Shown: in pieces, positions 26,761 through 37,255 of the stretch
How the letters are laid out: the number at the start of each line of letters is the position of its first letter
Position numbering within the stretch: position 1 is the first letter of the stretch
DNA from: Archangium sp.
Lineage (GTDB): Bacteria; Myxococcota; Myxococcia; Myxococcales; Myxococcaceae
DNA length: 64,000 nucleotides
Direction of reading: 5' to 3'
Assembly (NCBI GenBank): GCA_030681645.1
Contig: JAUXRX010000057.1
Location: 124,001 to 188,000 of the forward strand
Notes under the pieces: model-generated
What the model saw: only the letters and a program-made list of their open reading frames with translations
What the model was told of the DNA's origin: nothing
Database searches by the model: none
Position numbers and translations under genes: made by a program

Positions 26761-28884
26761 CTACGGCATCGCGCGGACTTCGGTGATCTGATCGCCCTCG
26801 AGCAGCGCGTCGACCACTTCCTGGCCCTTCGTCACCTCGCCGAACGCGGTGTAGCGCCCGTCGAGGTGCGGCTGCGGCGCGGCGGTGACGAAGAACTGCG
26901 AGCCGCCGGTGTCCTTGCCCGAGAGCGCCATGCCCACCACGCCACGGCCGTACGGCTTGTGGTTGATCTCGCAGCGGATGGTGTAGCCCGGCCCACCGTT
27001 GCCATCGCCGCGAGGGTCGCCGCCCTGCGCCACGAAGTCGGGCACCACGCGGTGGAAGGTGAGGCCGCGGAAGAAGCCCTTGCGCGCGAGATTGAAGAGG
27101 TTGGCCGAGGTGAGGGCCGCGTCTTCCACGTACAGCGAGATCTCGAACTCACCCTTCTCGGTGGTCACCACCAGCTTCGCGTTCTGCGGCGCGTACTGCA
27201 CGCGGGTGCCTTCCATCGGCTTCTCCACCCGCTCGGCCAGCACCGGCGTGCCCTTGAGCCTGGTGAGCGCCTCGGCCGCCGACTGGCGGATCGTCGCGTT
27301 GGGCGACTTGAGCCACGCCTCGAGATCACCGATCGCGTCCTTCGCGTCGAGCACGCTGAGCGCCTCAGCGATGGTGGGCGCGATGTCGACCTGGGTGAGC
27401 GCCTTCTGCGCGAGCTGTCTGATCTGGGGAATCTGCGTCTTGTCGCCGAGCTTCGCGCTCGAGGCGGCGGCTGCAGCGGCGAGCACCGCGTCCGTCGCCA
27501 GCAACTGCGAGCGCACCTTCTCCTGCGCCGCGGGGCCCTTGAGCTCTCCCAGCAGCTCCACCGCGGCCAGCTTCACCCGGCCATCGGTGTGGAAGACGAA
27601 GGAGCCGATCTCCGCGGTCACCGTCACGGGGTCGATCGGGCTCTTCGCGTCCTTCGTCGCCGCGGCGAGCGCCTGCAGACCGAGCTGGAGGCGGCGCGGC
27701 TCGTCGACCAGCCCGTGCCCGCAGCTCATCACCTCGGTCAGCGTGCCGCTGATGCGATCGAGCGCGGCCGCGAGCCGGCAGTCGAGGTTGCCGGCGTCGC
27801 GCTTGATCTTCTGATCGGGCGCCGTCTTCGCCGCCACCAACTGCGTGCGCAGCGACTGCAGCACCGCCTTGCCCGTCGCCGGCAGCCCCTGCTGCGCCAG
27901 GGCCAGCAACGGCTGCCCACCACCCGCGCTGTCACCGCGCACCAGGCGCTCGACGCGGAAGGACAGATCAGCCAGCGCGCCCAGCGCGGGACACGCGGCC
28001 GACTTGCACTTGTTCGACAGCTTCGCCAGCGAGCGCGTCGCCTCGACCACCACGCGGTAGTCGGGATCGTCGAGCAGGCGCTTGAGCGTCACCGCGTCGA
28101 TGTCGGTGCCGATGTCGCCCAGGCCCTTGGCGCAGAGCGCGCGGATCTCGGACGCCTCGTCGCCCGCGCACACCAGCAGGTACGGCCGCGCGAGGTCCCT
28201 CTTCGTCTGCAGGAGCGCGAAGGCGCCGCCGAAGCGGGTGCCGATCGGGTTCTCCTTCTTGAGCAGCAGCGCCAACGCCGCGAACGCGCGGGCCGGCATC
28301 GGCACCTTCGTGCGCGCGGCCACGCCCAACGACAGCGCCGCCCTGCCCTGCACGTCACCGGCGACGCTGAGGCGATCGGTCAGCCGCTCGACCAGCGCAG
28401 GCGTGGCCACCCGGCCCATCGCCTCGAGCATCGCCATCTTCACGGTGCCGTCGGTCTCTGCATCCTCCTTCTCCAGCAGCGCGTTGGTGAGCCGGGTCTT
28501 CACGTCGTCCGCGAGCGGCGCCCACGACAGGCCGAGGATGCCGATGGCGAACGCCGCCTCACCGCGCACGCCCGGATCGGGGTCCGACAGGCCCTCGGTC
28601 ATCGCGCCGGCGGTGTTCGGGTCCTGGATGCGGGCCAGGGCGAGGAAGGCGCGCTTGCGCAGCAGCGGATCGCGCTCGGTGATGGCGGTCTGCATGAGCC
28701 GCCCGTCGCCCAGCGAGCGGCGGTCCTCGAGATCGGCGATCGCCTGGATGTCACTGCGCTGCTGCGTCGGAGCGGCGGTGCGCCCCCCCGTCTGGCTGGT
28801 GTTCGAGGCGGCGGCCTTCGGCTGCGAGGAGGTCCAGGTGGCACAACCGGAAAGCAGGAGAAGCGAAGCAAGGAGCGAACGCAT
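26761..28884 (-). CDS. Lipoprotein with HEAT repeats and C-terminal cyclophilin domain
   Basis: A 707-residue protein. The lipoprotein signal MRSLLASLLLLSGC starts at the ATG at 28884. About 450 residues of HEAT-like helical repeats follow (for example AFLALARIQDPNTAGAMTEG and LLDDPDYRVVVEATRSLAKL). Residues from about 555 form a cyclophilin-type peptidyl-prolyl isomerase: GLTFHRVVPDFVAQGGDP, GSQFFVTAAPQPHLDGRYTA. The FHR...F..QGGD and Q-F-F residues of the active site are kept. It is likely an outer-membrane or periplasmic folding factor with a large docking scaffold. The fusion is uncommon. Confidence 0.88.
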   Translation of the reverse strand: MRSLLASLLLLSGCATWTSSQPKAAASNTSQTGGRTAAPTQQRSDIQAIADLEDRRSLGDGRLMQTAITERDPLLRKRAFLALARIQDPNTAGAMTEGLSDPDPGVRGEAAFAIGILGLSWAPLADDVKTRLTNALLEKEDAETDGTVKMAMLEAMGRVATPALVERLTDRLSVAGDVQGRAALSLGVAARTKVPMPARAFAALALLLKKENPIGTRFGGAFALLQTKRDLARPYLLVCAGDEASEIRALCAKGLGDIGTDIDAVTLKRLLDDPDYRVVVEATRSLAKLSNKCKSAACPALGALADLSFRVERLVRGDSAGGGQPLLALAQQGLPATGKAVLQSLRTQLVAAKTAPDQKIKRDAGNLDCRLAAALDRISGTLTEVMSCGHGLVDEPRRLQLGLQALAAATKDAKSPIDPVTVTAEIGSFVFHTDGRVKLAAVELLGELKGPAAQEKVRSQLLATDAVLAAAAAASSAKLGDKTQIPQIRQLAQKALTQVDIAPTIAEALSVLDAKDAIGDLEAWLKSPNATIRQSAAEALTRLKGTPVLAERVEKPMEGTRVQYAPQNAKLVVTTEKGEFEISLYVEDAALTSANLFNLARKGFFRGLTFHRVVPDFVAQGGDPRGDGNGGPGYTIRCEINHKPYGRGVVGMALSGKDTGGSQFFVTAAPQPHLDGRYTAFGEVTKGQEVVDALLEGDQITEVRAMP

Positions 28885-28957
28885 GGAGGTCGTGTAGGAA
28901 CCCAGCGCCAGCTTGTCGAGTGCAATCCGGTTGCGACCGTCTACACTGCGTGCGCCG

Positions 28958-29805
28958 ATGAAGTGCACCTCCTGCAAGAAGAACGTGGCTGATGACGCGG
29001 CGGTGTGTCCGTTCTGCGACGCGGTGCTCGACGCCTCGCTCTACGACGCCTCGCCGCCCGAAGAAGACGAAGCGCCACCCCCTCCCCGCCGCCCTGCCCC
29101 GAAGGCGGTGGCCAAACCCGGGGTGAAGCCCGGCGTGAAGAAGCCGGGAACGAAGCCCGGGGTCGCGGCGGTGAAGAAGAAGCCGGCGGGCTCGAACCTG
29201 CCGCGCTCCGAGCAGGAGTACGACGACGACGCGAAGGCCGAGAAGGCCGCGAAGGCCGCCAACGACTGGCGCTCGCAGATCTCGGAAGAGGACTGGAAGG
29301 AGAACCAGGGCAAGGCGCCCGAGAAGTTCGTGCCCAACAAGGCGATGGACCCCGAGCTGGCGATGGGCGCCACCAAGCAGTACCTGTGGGAGCTCCCCCT
29401 CGCCGACAAGCTCGCGCTGTTCGGCACCTCGGTGCTGCTGATCTCCACGTTCTTCCCCTGGAAGGAGACCGTGGCCGAGGGCGACGTGCTGGGCGTGTTC
29501 TCTTCGGGGATCCTGGTGACCATTCTCGCGTCGATCGCCGTGGCGGGGATCATCATCCGCACGCGCAAGACGATGCCGACGTTGAACCCGCTGTTGCCCT
29601 GGGTGGCCCAGCTCGGCGCCGTGGGCATCTCGGGGCTGTGGTGCCTCGTGTACATGAAGCTGGCGTGGGACTCGACCGAGGCCATGAGCCCGGTGGGCAA
29701 TTTCACGGTGTGGGTCTCGAAGCCGGCGTTCGGCCTGATCCTCGCGTTGATCGCGGGCATCACCTCGATCGTCGGCACCATCTTCGGCCTCAAAGACGTG
29801 GGCCG

Positions 29806-29809
<4 letters not shown>
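28958..29809 (+). CDS. Zinc-ribbon membrane protein
   Basis: A 283-residue protein: a CxxC...CxxC zinc ribbon (MKCTSCKKNVADDAAVCPFC) at the start, a Pro/Lys-rich linker (about 40-80), an acidic helical part, then four membrane helices from about residue 150 (LALFGTSVLLISTFFPW, ILVTILASIAVAGIII, LGAVGISGLWCLVYM, FGLILALIAGITSIVGTIF). Its stop overlaps the MoxR start (ATGA), so it forms an operon with MoxR and DUF58. The function is unknown. Confidence 0.8.
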
Positions 29810-30735
<926 letters not shown>

Positions 30736-30741
30736 CCTCCG

Positions 30742-32052
30742 ATGCCCGTCCCCACGACACGCGCGTTGTGGCTGGCGGCGCTGAGCCTGGTGCCGGCGGC
30801 GGTGGCGCTGTTGTCTCCGTCGATCGCGCCCGTGTTGATCGCGTTCGATGTCGCGTTGGCTCTGCTGATCGCGATCGATTTCCTCCTCGCGCCGCGCCTG
30901 GACGCGCTGGAGATCCGCCGGGTCGTCGAGCCCGTGCTCTCGTCGGGCCGCGTCAACCTGGTCAAACTGGAACTGACCGTTCACCCCGAGCGCAGTCGAG
31001 GGGTCACCGGTGAACTGCGCGACTGGGTCACGCCCGGCCCTGCGATCGAGGGCCACCGGCAGCGCTTCTCGGTCACCGGAACCACCGTGCTCGAGTGGCG
31101 CCTCACGCCTTCAACGCGCGGCGATCTGCAGTTCGGTCCGCTCACGCTGCGCCTCGATGGCCCGCTGGGACTGTGCATGCGGCGGCAGTCGGTGGCGTTG
31201 CAACAGTCGGCGAAGGTGTTCCCCGATCTCTCGGTGCTCTCACGTGACGCGCTCGAGCTGGCGCGCGCGGAAGACCAGGTGAGCCGCAGGGTGCTCCGCG
31301 TTCGGGCCGAGGGCCGCGAGTTCGAGTCGCTGCGCGAGTACCGGCCCGGTGACGATCGCCGCAGCATCGACTGGAAGGCCACCGCGCGGCGCGGGAAGCC
31401 GTTCGTGCGGCAGCACCAGCCCGAGCGGAACCAGCAGGTGATCCTGCTCCTCGATTGCGGGCGACACATGGCCGGGGAGATCGACGGGCGGCGCAAGCTC
31501 GATCACGCAGTCGACGCGGCGCTGCGGCTGGCGAAGGTCGCGCTCGACCAGGGCGATCTCGTCGGCGTGCTCGCGTTCGGGCGCGACGTGAAGCGGTGGC
31601 TGCCGCCGCGCAAGGGCGCAGAGCAACTGCGCGCGATCGCCCAGGCGCTGTACCAGGTGGAGGCGGTGCTCGAAGAGAGCAACTACGGCGCGGCCATGGA
31701 CCAGGCGTTCGCGCGCGGCTCGCGGCGATCGTTGGTGATCGTGTTGACGGATCTGGTCGACCCGGAGACCGCGGGGGCGCTGTTGCTGCGCACCCGCAGG
31801 CTGGTGCCGCGGCACCTGCCGATGATCGTCTCCCTGCAGGATGAAGCGGTGCACCGGGTGGCGACCGACGTTCCGACGACGTCGAGGGCGGCGTACGAGC
31901 GCGTGGTGGCGGCGCGGTTGGAGCGCGATGGGGAGGCGACCGTGGCCCGGCTGCGTGAAGGTGGTGCGCGCGTCGTCCGCGGCACGCCCGCGATGTTCGC
32001 GAGTGCGGGGGTCAGTGCGTACCTCGACATCAAGCAGCGAGGCCTGCTCTGA
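30742..32052 (+). CDS. DUF58 domain protein
   Basis: A 436-residue membrane-linked protein. Two membrane helices (residues 6-50) precede a beta domain and the DUF58 signature REYRPGDDRRSIDWKATARR. A vWA-like fold follows (VILLLDCGRHMAG; the MIDAS motif is degenerate). It partners the MoxR ATPase. Residues TVHPERSRGV (about 79-88) come from an in-frame copy of dispersed repeat family 2, in the loop after LVKLEL. The gene ends at palindrome copy B. Confidence 0.92.
   Translation: MPVPTTRALWLAALSLVPAAVALLSPSIAPVLIAFDVALALLIAIDFLLAPRLDALEIRRVVEPVLSSGRVNLVKLELTVHPERSRGVTGELRDWVTPGPAIEGHRQRFSVTGTTVLEWRLTPSTRGDLQFGPLTLRLDGPLGLCMRRQSVALQQSAKVFPDLSVLSRDALELARAEDQVSRRVLRVRAEGREFESLREYRPGDDRRSIDWKATARRGKPFVRQHQPERNQQVILLLDCGRHMAGEIDGRRKLDHAVDAALRLAKVALDQGDLVGVLAFGRDVKRWLPPRKGAEQLRAIAQALYQVEAVLEESNYGAAMDQAFARGSRRSLVIVLTDLVDPETAGALLLRTRRLVPRHLPMIVSLQDEAVHRVATDVPTTSRAAYERVVAARLERDGEATVARLREGGARVVRGTPAMFASAGVSAYLDIKQRGLL
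30975..31002 (+). repeat. Dispersed repeat family 2, in-frame copy inside the DUF58 gene
   Basis: The sequence ACCGTTCACCCCGAGCGCAG, then TCGAGGGG, encodes T-V-H-P-E-R-S-R-G. It matches the intergenic copy at 47752-47778 at 24 of 27 positions and the copy at 5855-5878 at 21 of 24. Confidence 0.65.
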
Positions 32053-32092
32053 CTCTCCCTCTCCCCGAGGGGGAGAGGGTCGGGGAGAGGGC
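32053..32092. repeat. Dispersed palindrome family 1, copy B (probable bidirectional terminator)
   Basis: CTCTCCCTCTCCCC-GAG-GGGGAGAGGG followed by TCGGGGAGAGGGC. It lies immediately after the DUF58 stop and before the convergent citrate synthase stop, where a strong hairpin could end both transcripts. Confidence 0.85.
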
Positions 32093-32112
32093 AAACAGAA
32101 ACGGCAACGGGT

Positions 32113-33153
32113 TCAGTTGGGCATCGGCCCGACGTATTCGGATGCCGGACGGATGAGCTTTCCCGTGGCCTGCTGCTCGACGAAGTGAGCGCACCAGCCC
32201 GCCACGCGGCCCGCCGCGAAGAGCGGAGAGAACAGCTCTCTGGGCAGCCCCACCGTGTCCAGCAACACCGCCGTGTAGAACTCGACGTTCGCCTGCAGGC
32301 TGCGATCGGGATACCGCGCCGCCAGCACCTGCGTCGCCGCGCGCTCCACGGCTCGAGCCAGAGCCAGCCTCCTGCTCGTCACGCCCGCCCGCTCGAGGCG
32401 CTCCACCGCCGTCTCCAACACCGCCGCGCGCGGATCTCGCACCCGGTAGATGCGATGGCCCATGCCCATGATGCGCCGCCCCGCGGCAAGCTCGGTCTCG
32501 AGCCACTGCGTCGCCCGCTCCGGGCTGCCGATCGCGTCGAGCATGTCGAGCACCGGCCCGGGCGCGCCGCCGTGAAGCGGCCCCTTGAGCGCCCCCACCG
32601 CGCCCGTCACCGCCGACACGAGGTCGGACTGCGTCGAGGCGATCACCCGCGCCGTGAACGTCGACGCGTTCATTCCATGATCGATCACTGCCACCAGGTA
32701 CGCGTCGAGGCCCGCCACCAGCTCGTCGCGTGCCGGCTCGCCCTTGATCATCCGCAGCACATCGGCGGCGTGTCCCAACCGGGGGTCGGGGGAAACGGGC
32801 GCCTCGCCCGACCGCGCCCGGGCCCACGCCGCCGCGAACACGCCCATCGCCGCCGTCACCTCGATCGCCGTGCTCTTCGCGGGCAACTGCGCGACCGCCG
32901 CGCGCATCGCGTCCATCCCTTCGGTCTCGCCCCACGCAGGCAGCCGCGCGGCAGCCCAGACGCGCGCAGGCCCGAGGTCGACCTCCGGCACGTTCCACAA
33001 GCGCGCGCAGACCTGCTCGAAGCGCTGCGAGCCGGCCAACGTCTCGACCCGCTCACCAGCGATGATCAGCTCTCCCCGCTCTCCATCGACATGAGACAGC
33101 GCCGTCTGCGCTGCCACCACACCCTCGAGTCCCGAGGCCATCGGCTTCTTCAC
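32113..33153 (-). CDS. Citrate synthase family enzyme
   Basis: A 346-residue citrate/2-methylcitrate synthase-type protein. The catalytic regions are present: HGMNASTFTARVIAST (first histidine), MGHRIYRVRDPRAAVLE (second histidine) and VEFYTAVLLDTVGLP (catalytic Asp). It is shorter than typical citrate synthase (about 370-430) at the N-terminus. The GTG start at 33153 has AAAGGAG six bases upstream. It is divergent from a second, HTH-bearing citrate synthase-like gene, with 42 bases between the starts. The two may form a heteromer. Confidence 0.9.
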   Translation of the reverse strand: MKKPMASGLEGVVAAQTALSHVDGERGELIIAGERVETLAGSQRFEQVCARLWNVPEVDLGPARVWAAARLPAWGETEGMDAMRAAVAQLPAKSTAIEVTAAMGVFAAAWARARSGEAPVSPDPRLGHAADVLRMIKGEPARDELVAGLDAYLVAVIDHGMNASTFTARVIASTQSDLVSAVTGAVGALKGPLHGGAPGPVLDMLDAIGSPERATQWLETELAAGRRIMGMGHRIYRVRDPRAAVLETAVERLERAGVTSRRLALARAVERAATQVLAARYPDRSLQANVEFYTAVLLDTVGLPRELFSPLFAAGRVAGWCAHFVEQQATGKLIRPASEYVGPMPN

Positions 33154-33195
33154 GTGATGCTCCTTTCGTCGTTGGGCGATGAGTAACCTTGGGCC

Positions 33196-34347
33196 GTGGC
33201 CCGCCAACGTGGATTGAGCGATCAACGTCCGGAGTTCGTCAGCGCGAGCGAAGCCGCGGCGATCCTCGGCGTGCGCACCGCCACCATCTACGCCTACGCC
33301 AGCCGCGGGCTCCTCGGGGGCAGCTCGCAGGGCCCCGGCCGCAAGGCCCGCTACTCGCGTGCGCTGGTCGAGACGCTGCGCGTGAAGGCCGCGGCCCGCG
33401 CAGGTCATGCCGCCGTCGCCGCCGCTGCGCTGCGGTGGGGCGAGCCCGTGCTCGACTCGGCGATCACCCGCCTCACCCCGCGGGGGCCCGTCTACCGCGG
33501 CCACCGCGCCATCGATCTGGTGGGCTCCACGTTCGAATCCGTGGCTGAGCTGCTCTGGCAACGAAGAGCCGACTGGTCCGCGCTCGCCCCACGCGTGAAG
33601 AGCAGGGGGGCCCGCCCTTCCCTTCACACGCTGCTCTCGATCATGGCCCAGCTCGCGCTCTCCCGGCCCGACACGCCGACCGCCGTCATTCGCCGGCTCG
33701 CCTGCGCTTCGGGAAAGTTCGAGGCACTCGCGGAGAAGCAGCCCACCATCGCCGGGGCGCTGGGCGCCTCGCTGCGAGGCGCCGTGCTCGCGCTCGAAGA
33801 TCGGCAGCTCGTCGACGCCGCGCTCGTGCTCATCGCGGATCATGAACTCAACGCCTCGACCTTCGCGGCGCGCGTCGCCACCTCGGCGGGAACACGCTGG
33901 CCCGAGGCCTTCATCGCTGCGATCGCCACCGCGACCGGAGTGCGTCACGCCGCCGCGTGCGACGGCGCAGAGCGGGTGTGGAAGATGCCCGTCAGCCGGG
34001 CGAAGGCGCGCCTCGGCCAGGGGGCCGTGCTCGAGGGCTTCGAAGCAGGCGCGTACCCCGATGGAGATCCGCGCGGCGATCGCCTCGTCTCGCTCGTCAG
34101 GCCCCGCCTGACCGCCCGTGACGACGCGCGCCTGACGGAGCTGCTCTCGGCCGCGCACGATGAGGGCATGTTTCCTTCCGTCGATCTGGGGCTGGTGTTG
34201 CTCTGCCACGCGCTTCGTTTCCCCCCGGGCTCCGCGTCGCTGGTCTTCGTGATCGGCCGCACCGCGGGGTGGCTCGCTCACGTCGAGGAGCAGGCGGCCA
34301 GCGGCGACCCGATTCGGCCTCGCGCCCGCGCCATCAGCCGCGGTTGA
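33196..34347 (+). CDS. Helix-turn-helix citrate synthase-like protein
   Basis: A 383-residue protein. Residues 14-62 form a MerR/excisionase-like helix-turn-helix (SASEAAAILGVRTATIYAYA, then GRKARYSRALVETL). The rest is a diverged citrate synthase fold: DHELNASTFAARVATSAGT keeps the first histidine region, but the GHRIYRxRDPR segment reads GFEAGAYPDGDPRGD, so the second catalytic histidine is missing. The start is the GTG at 33196. It may be a catalytically weak partner or regulator of the divergent citrate synthase. Confidence 0.82.
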   Translation: MARQRGLSDQRPEFVSASEAAAILGVRTATIYAYASRGLLGGSSQGPGRKARYSRALVETLRVKAAARAGHAAVAAAALRWGEPVLDSAITRLTPRGPVYRGHRAIDLVGSTFESVAELLWQRRADWSALAPRVKSRGARPSLHTLLSIMAQLALSRPDTPTAVIRRLACASGKFEALAEKQPTIAGALGASLRGAVLALEDRQLVDAALVLIADHELNASTFAARVATSAGTRWPEAFIAAIATATGVRHAAACDGAERVWKMPVSRAKARLGQGAVLEGFEAGAYPDGDPRGDRLVSLVRPRLTARDDARLTELLSAAHDEGMFPSVDLGLVLLCHALRFPPGSASLVFVIGRTAGWLAHVEEQAASGDPIRPRARAISRG

Positions 34348-34957
34348 GCAGGTTGAGGCCACCCTCGACGATGAACTGCAGCGACATCGCCGCGAGCACC
34401 AGCCCTAGCACCCGCTGCACCACGGCGGTCACGGAAGGCCCCATCCACCTCGCGATGGGCTCGGCGCTGCGCAGCACCAGGTAGCTGGCGAGGAACGTCA
34501 GGGCGATCGCCACGAAGACCCCGCCGATCATTCCGGGGCTCGTCGCCCGCGACATCAACATCATCACCGTGGCCATCGCCCCCGGCCCCGCGAGCAGCGG
34601 GATCGCCACCGGCACGATGGCGAGATCTTCGCGCGACTGCGCTTCCTCCACCTCCCGGGCGCTGCAGCGGCACGCGGACTGTTTCGCCCTCAACATGTCG
34701 AGGGCCGTCAACAGGAGCAGCAGCCCGCCCGCCATGCGGAACGCGTCGATCCGCACCCCAAGCGCGTCGAGGAAGAACCGCCCCCCCAACGCGAAGAGGG
34801 TGAGCACCAGCCCGCCCACCACGCTGGCGCGGAAGGCGATGCGCCTCACCTCGTCGCGCGGTCGATCGCGCGTGAGCGCCGCGAACATGGGCACCACGCC
34901 GATCGGCTCCACCACCACGAACAGCGCAGTGAAAGCGGCTGCGGAGAAGGGAATCAT
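34334..34957 (-). CDS. MarC-family integral membrane protein
   Basis: A 207-residue protein with six helices. It has the MarC features FVVVEPIGVVPMFAALT near the start and AIPLLAGPGAMATVMML in the middle. A CRCS motif near residue 97 is not usual for the family. The start is the ATG at 34957 (a GTG lies just before). The CopA stop is 7 bases upstream, so they may share a transcript. Its stop overlaps the convergent HTH-citrate synthase gene by 14 bases. The function of MarC proteins is not settled. Confidence 0.88.
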   Translation of the reverse strand: MIPFSAAAFTALFVVVEPIGVVPMFAALTRDRPRDEVRRIAFRASVVGGLVLTLFALGGRFFLDALGVRIDAFRMAGGLLLLLTALDMLRAKQSACRCSAREVEEAQSREDLAIVPVAIPLLAGPGAMATVMMLMSRATSPGMIGGVFVAIALTFLASYLVLRSAEPIARWMGPSVTAVVQRVLGLVLAAMSLQFIVEGGLNLLNRG

Positions 34958-34964
34958 CACTGGC

Positions 34965-37235
34965 TCACTTGCCGAAGCGGCGCAGGCGCAGCGCGTTGGT
35001 CAGCACCGAGACACTGGAGAGTGACATCGCCGCGCTCGCGAACACCGGCGAGAGCTCGAGACCGAACAGCGGCAGCAACGCCCCGGCCGCCAGCGGAATG
35101 CCCGCCACGTTGTAGATGAAGGCCCAGAACAGGTTCTGGCGGATGTTGCGCAGCGTCGCGCGCGCCAGGCCGATCGCCCGGGGCAGCGCCGCGATGCCAC
35201 CCCGCATCAGCACCACGTCGGCCGTCGCCGCCGCCACGTCAGTGCCCGTGCCGATCGCGATGCCCACGTCCGCCCCGGCGAGCGCCGGCGCGTCGTTGAC
35301 GCCGTCACCCACCATCGCCACCACCCGCCCCTCGCCCTTCACCTTCTCCACCACCGCGGCCTTTCCTTCGGGCTTCACCTCCGCCTCGATGCGCGTGATC
35401 CCCAGCACGTCGGCCACCGCTTGCGCCGTGCGCCGCCGATCGCCCGTCACCAGCGCCACCTCGAGCCCCATCGCCTTCAACGCCTCGACCGCCGCCTTCG
35501 CCTCGGGCAGGGGCGCGTCCATCACCGCCACCAGGCCCAGGAGTGTGCCGGTGCGCACGTCGCCGACGAATGACGGCGTCCGGCCGCGCGCCGCGAGCTC
35601 TTCCGCCCGCGCCTCGAGTGGCGACGCATCGATGCCGCCCTGCTTCAGCCAGGCAGCGGTGCCGATGCGCAGGCCGTCGGCTTCCACGCCCGCGCCGGGC
35701 TCGCTGGAGAACTCACCCTGCGCCGCCGGCACCACCTCGCCCAGCCGCGCCTCGGCGCCCAGCACCACCGCCTTCGCCACCGGGTGCTCGCTGAGCCGCT
35801 CCACCGAGACGATCCGCCGCAGCAGCGCCTTCTCGTCGCCCAGCGCCACCACCTCGGTCAGGGTGGGCTTGCCCGAGGTGAGCGTGCCCGTCTTGTCGAG
35901 CAGCACGGTCTGCACCGCGCTCAACGACTCCAGCACCGCGCCGCCCTTCACCAGCACGCCCAGCTCGGCGCCGCGCCCCGTACCCACCGCCACCGCGGCG
36001 GGCGTCGCCAACCCCAGCGCACACGGACAGGCGATGACCAGCACCGCCACCAGGTGCTGCACCGCGTTGGCGAGGCCCGCCGCGGTCGGGTCGAGCGCCC
36101 ACCACACCGCGAACGTGAGCAGCGCGATGCCCAGCACCACCGGCACGAAGACGCCGCTCACCCGATCGGCCAGCCGGGAGATGGGGGCGCGGCTGCCCTG
36201 CGCCGACTCCACCGCCTGCACGATGCGGCTGAGCGCGGTGTGCGCGCCGGTGCGGGTCAGCTTCACCGTCAGCGCCCCGTGCGCGTTGACCGTGCCGCCG
36301 AAGACGAAGTCACCGGGCTGCTTTTCCACCGGCAGGCCCTCGCCCGTGAGCATCGCCTCGTCGACGGCTGACCGGCCGCTCACCACCTCGCCGTCGGCCG
36401 GCAGGCGCTCACCCGGCCGCACCAGCACCACGTCGTCGGGGAGCAGCGCCGACACCTTCACCTTCGACTCCACGCCGTCGCGCAGCCTGGTGGCCTCGGC
36501 CGGCAACCTCGACACCAACCCGCGGACCGCGTCAGAGAGGCGGCGCCGGGCGCGGGCCTCGAGCATCTTCCCCGCCATCACGAAGGCGATCACCGAGACC
36601 GCCTCGAAGAAGATGTGGGGGCGGTGGCCGTGCTCCGCGTGAGGGAAGAGCTGGGGCATCAACACCGCCACGGTGGACCAGGTCCACGCCGAGAGCGTGC
36701 CCAGCGCCACCAGGGTGTTCATGTCGGCGGCGCGGTGCTTCGCCGCCAGCCACGCGAGGCGGAGGAAGCGGCGCCCCGGCCCGAAGACGAGCGGCGTGGC
36801 GAGCAGCAACTGCACCGCCCGCCCGATCGGCCCGTCCGACCCGGGGATGAGCGTGTCGTGAGACATGCCCAGCACCAGCAGCGGCACCGCGAGCAGCACC
36901 GCCACCACCGTGTCGCGCTTGAGCTGCTCGTGCTCGGTGCGCTCGGAGGCCTCGAGCTGGCTGAGCTGCGGCGTGGGCGGCTCGTCCACGGCCGGGGCCG
37001 GGGCGGAGACCACCCCATAGCCCGCCTTCACGATGGCCTGCTCGAGCTGCGCCATCGTCGCCAGCGAGCGATCGAACCGCACCGTCGCCTTCTCGGTGAT
37101 CAGGTTGACCGAGGCCTCCTGCACCCCCGGCACCTTGTTGAGCGCGCCCTCGATGCGACGCACGCACGCCGCGCAGGTCATGCCCTGCACCTGCAACACC
37201 TCTTCACTGCCTGCCGCCTGGGGGTTCGTGGCCAT
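34965..37235 (-). CDS. copA: Cu(I)-exporting P1B-type ATPase
   Basis: A 756-residue copper pump. The N-terminal heavy-metal domain (10-75) has GMTCAACVRRIEGAL. Eight membrane helices include the metal path CPC in ACPCALGLATP, and YNVAGIPLAAG near the end. The cytoplasmic domains have DKTGTLTSGKPTL (phosphorylated Asp), SEHPVAKAV and MVGDGVNDAPAL. It expels Cu(I) from the cytosol. The ATG at 37235 has AAGGAG upstream, and a CorE-type promoter lies just before it (37256-37286). It is divergent from copZ. Confidence 0.96.
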   Translation of the reverse strand: MATNPQAAGSEEVLQVQGMTCAACVRRIEGALNKVPGVQEASVNLITEKATVRFDRSLATMAQLEQAIVKAGYGVVSAPAPAVDEPPTPQLSQLEASERTEHEQLKRDTVVAVLLAVPLLVLGMSHDTLIPGSDGPIGRAVQLLLATPLVFGPGRRFLRLAWLAAKHRAADMNTLVALGTLSAWTWSTVAVLMPQLFPHAEHGHRPHIFFEAVSVIAFVMAGKMLEARARRRLSDAVRGLVSRLPAEATRLRDGVESKVKVSALLPDDVVLVRPGERLPADGEVVSGRSAVDEAMLTGEGLPVEKQPGDFVFGGTVNAHGALTVKLTRTGAHTALSRIVQAVESAQGSRAPISRLADRVSGVFVPVVLGIALLTFAVWWALDPTAAGLANAVQHLVAVLVIACPCALGLATPAAVAVGTGRGAELGVLVKGGAVLESLSAVQTVLLDKTGTLTSGKPTLTEVVALGDEKALLRRIVSVERLSEHPVAKAVVLGAEARLGEVVPAAQGEFSSEPGAGVEADGLRIGTAAWLKQGGIDASPLEARAEELAARGRTPSFVGDVRTGTLLGLVAVMDAPLPEAKAAVEALKAMGLEVALVTGDRRRTAQAVADVLGITRIEAEVKPEGKAAVVEKVKGEGRVVAMVGDGVNDAPALAGADVGIAIGTGTDVAAATADVVLMRGGIAALPRAIGLARATLRNIRQNLFWAFIYNVAGIPLAAGALLPLFGLELSPVFASAAMSLSSVSVLTNALRLRRFGK

Positions 37236-37255
37236 GGTGTGTCTCCTTGCTCTGG

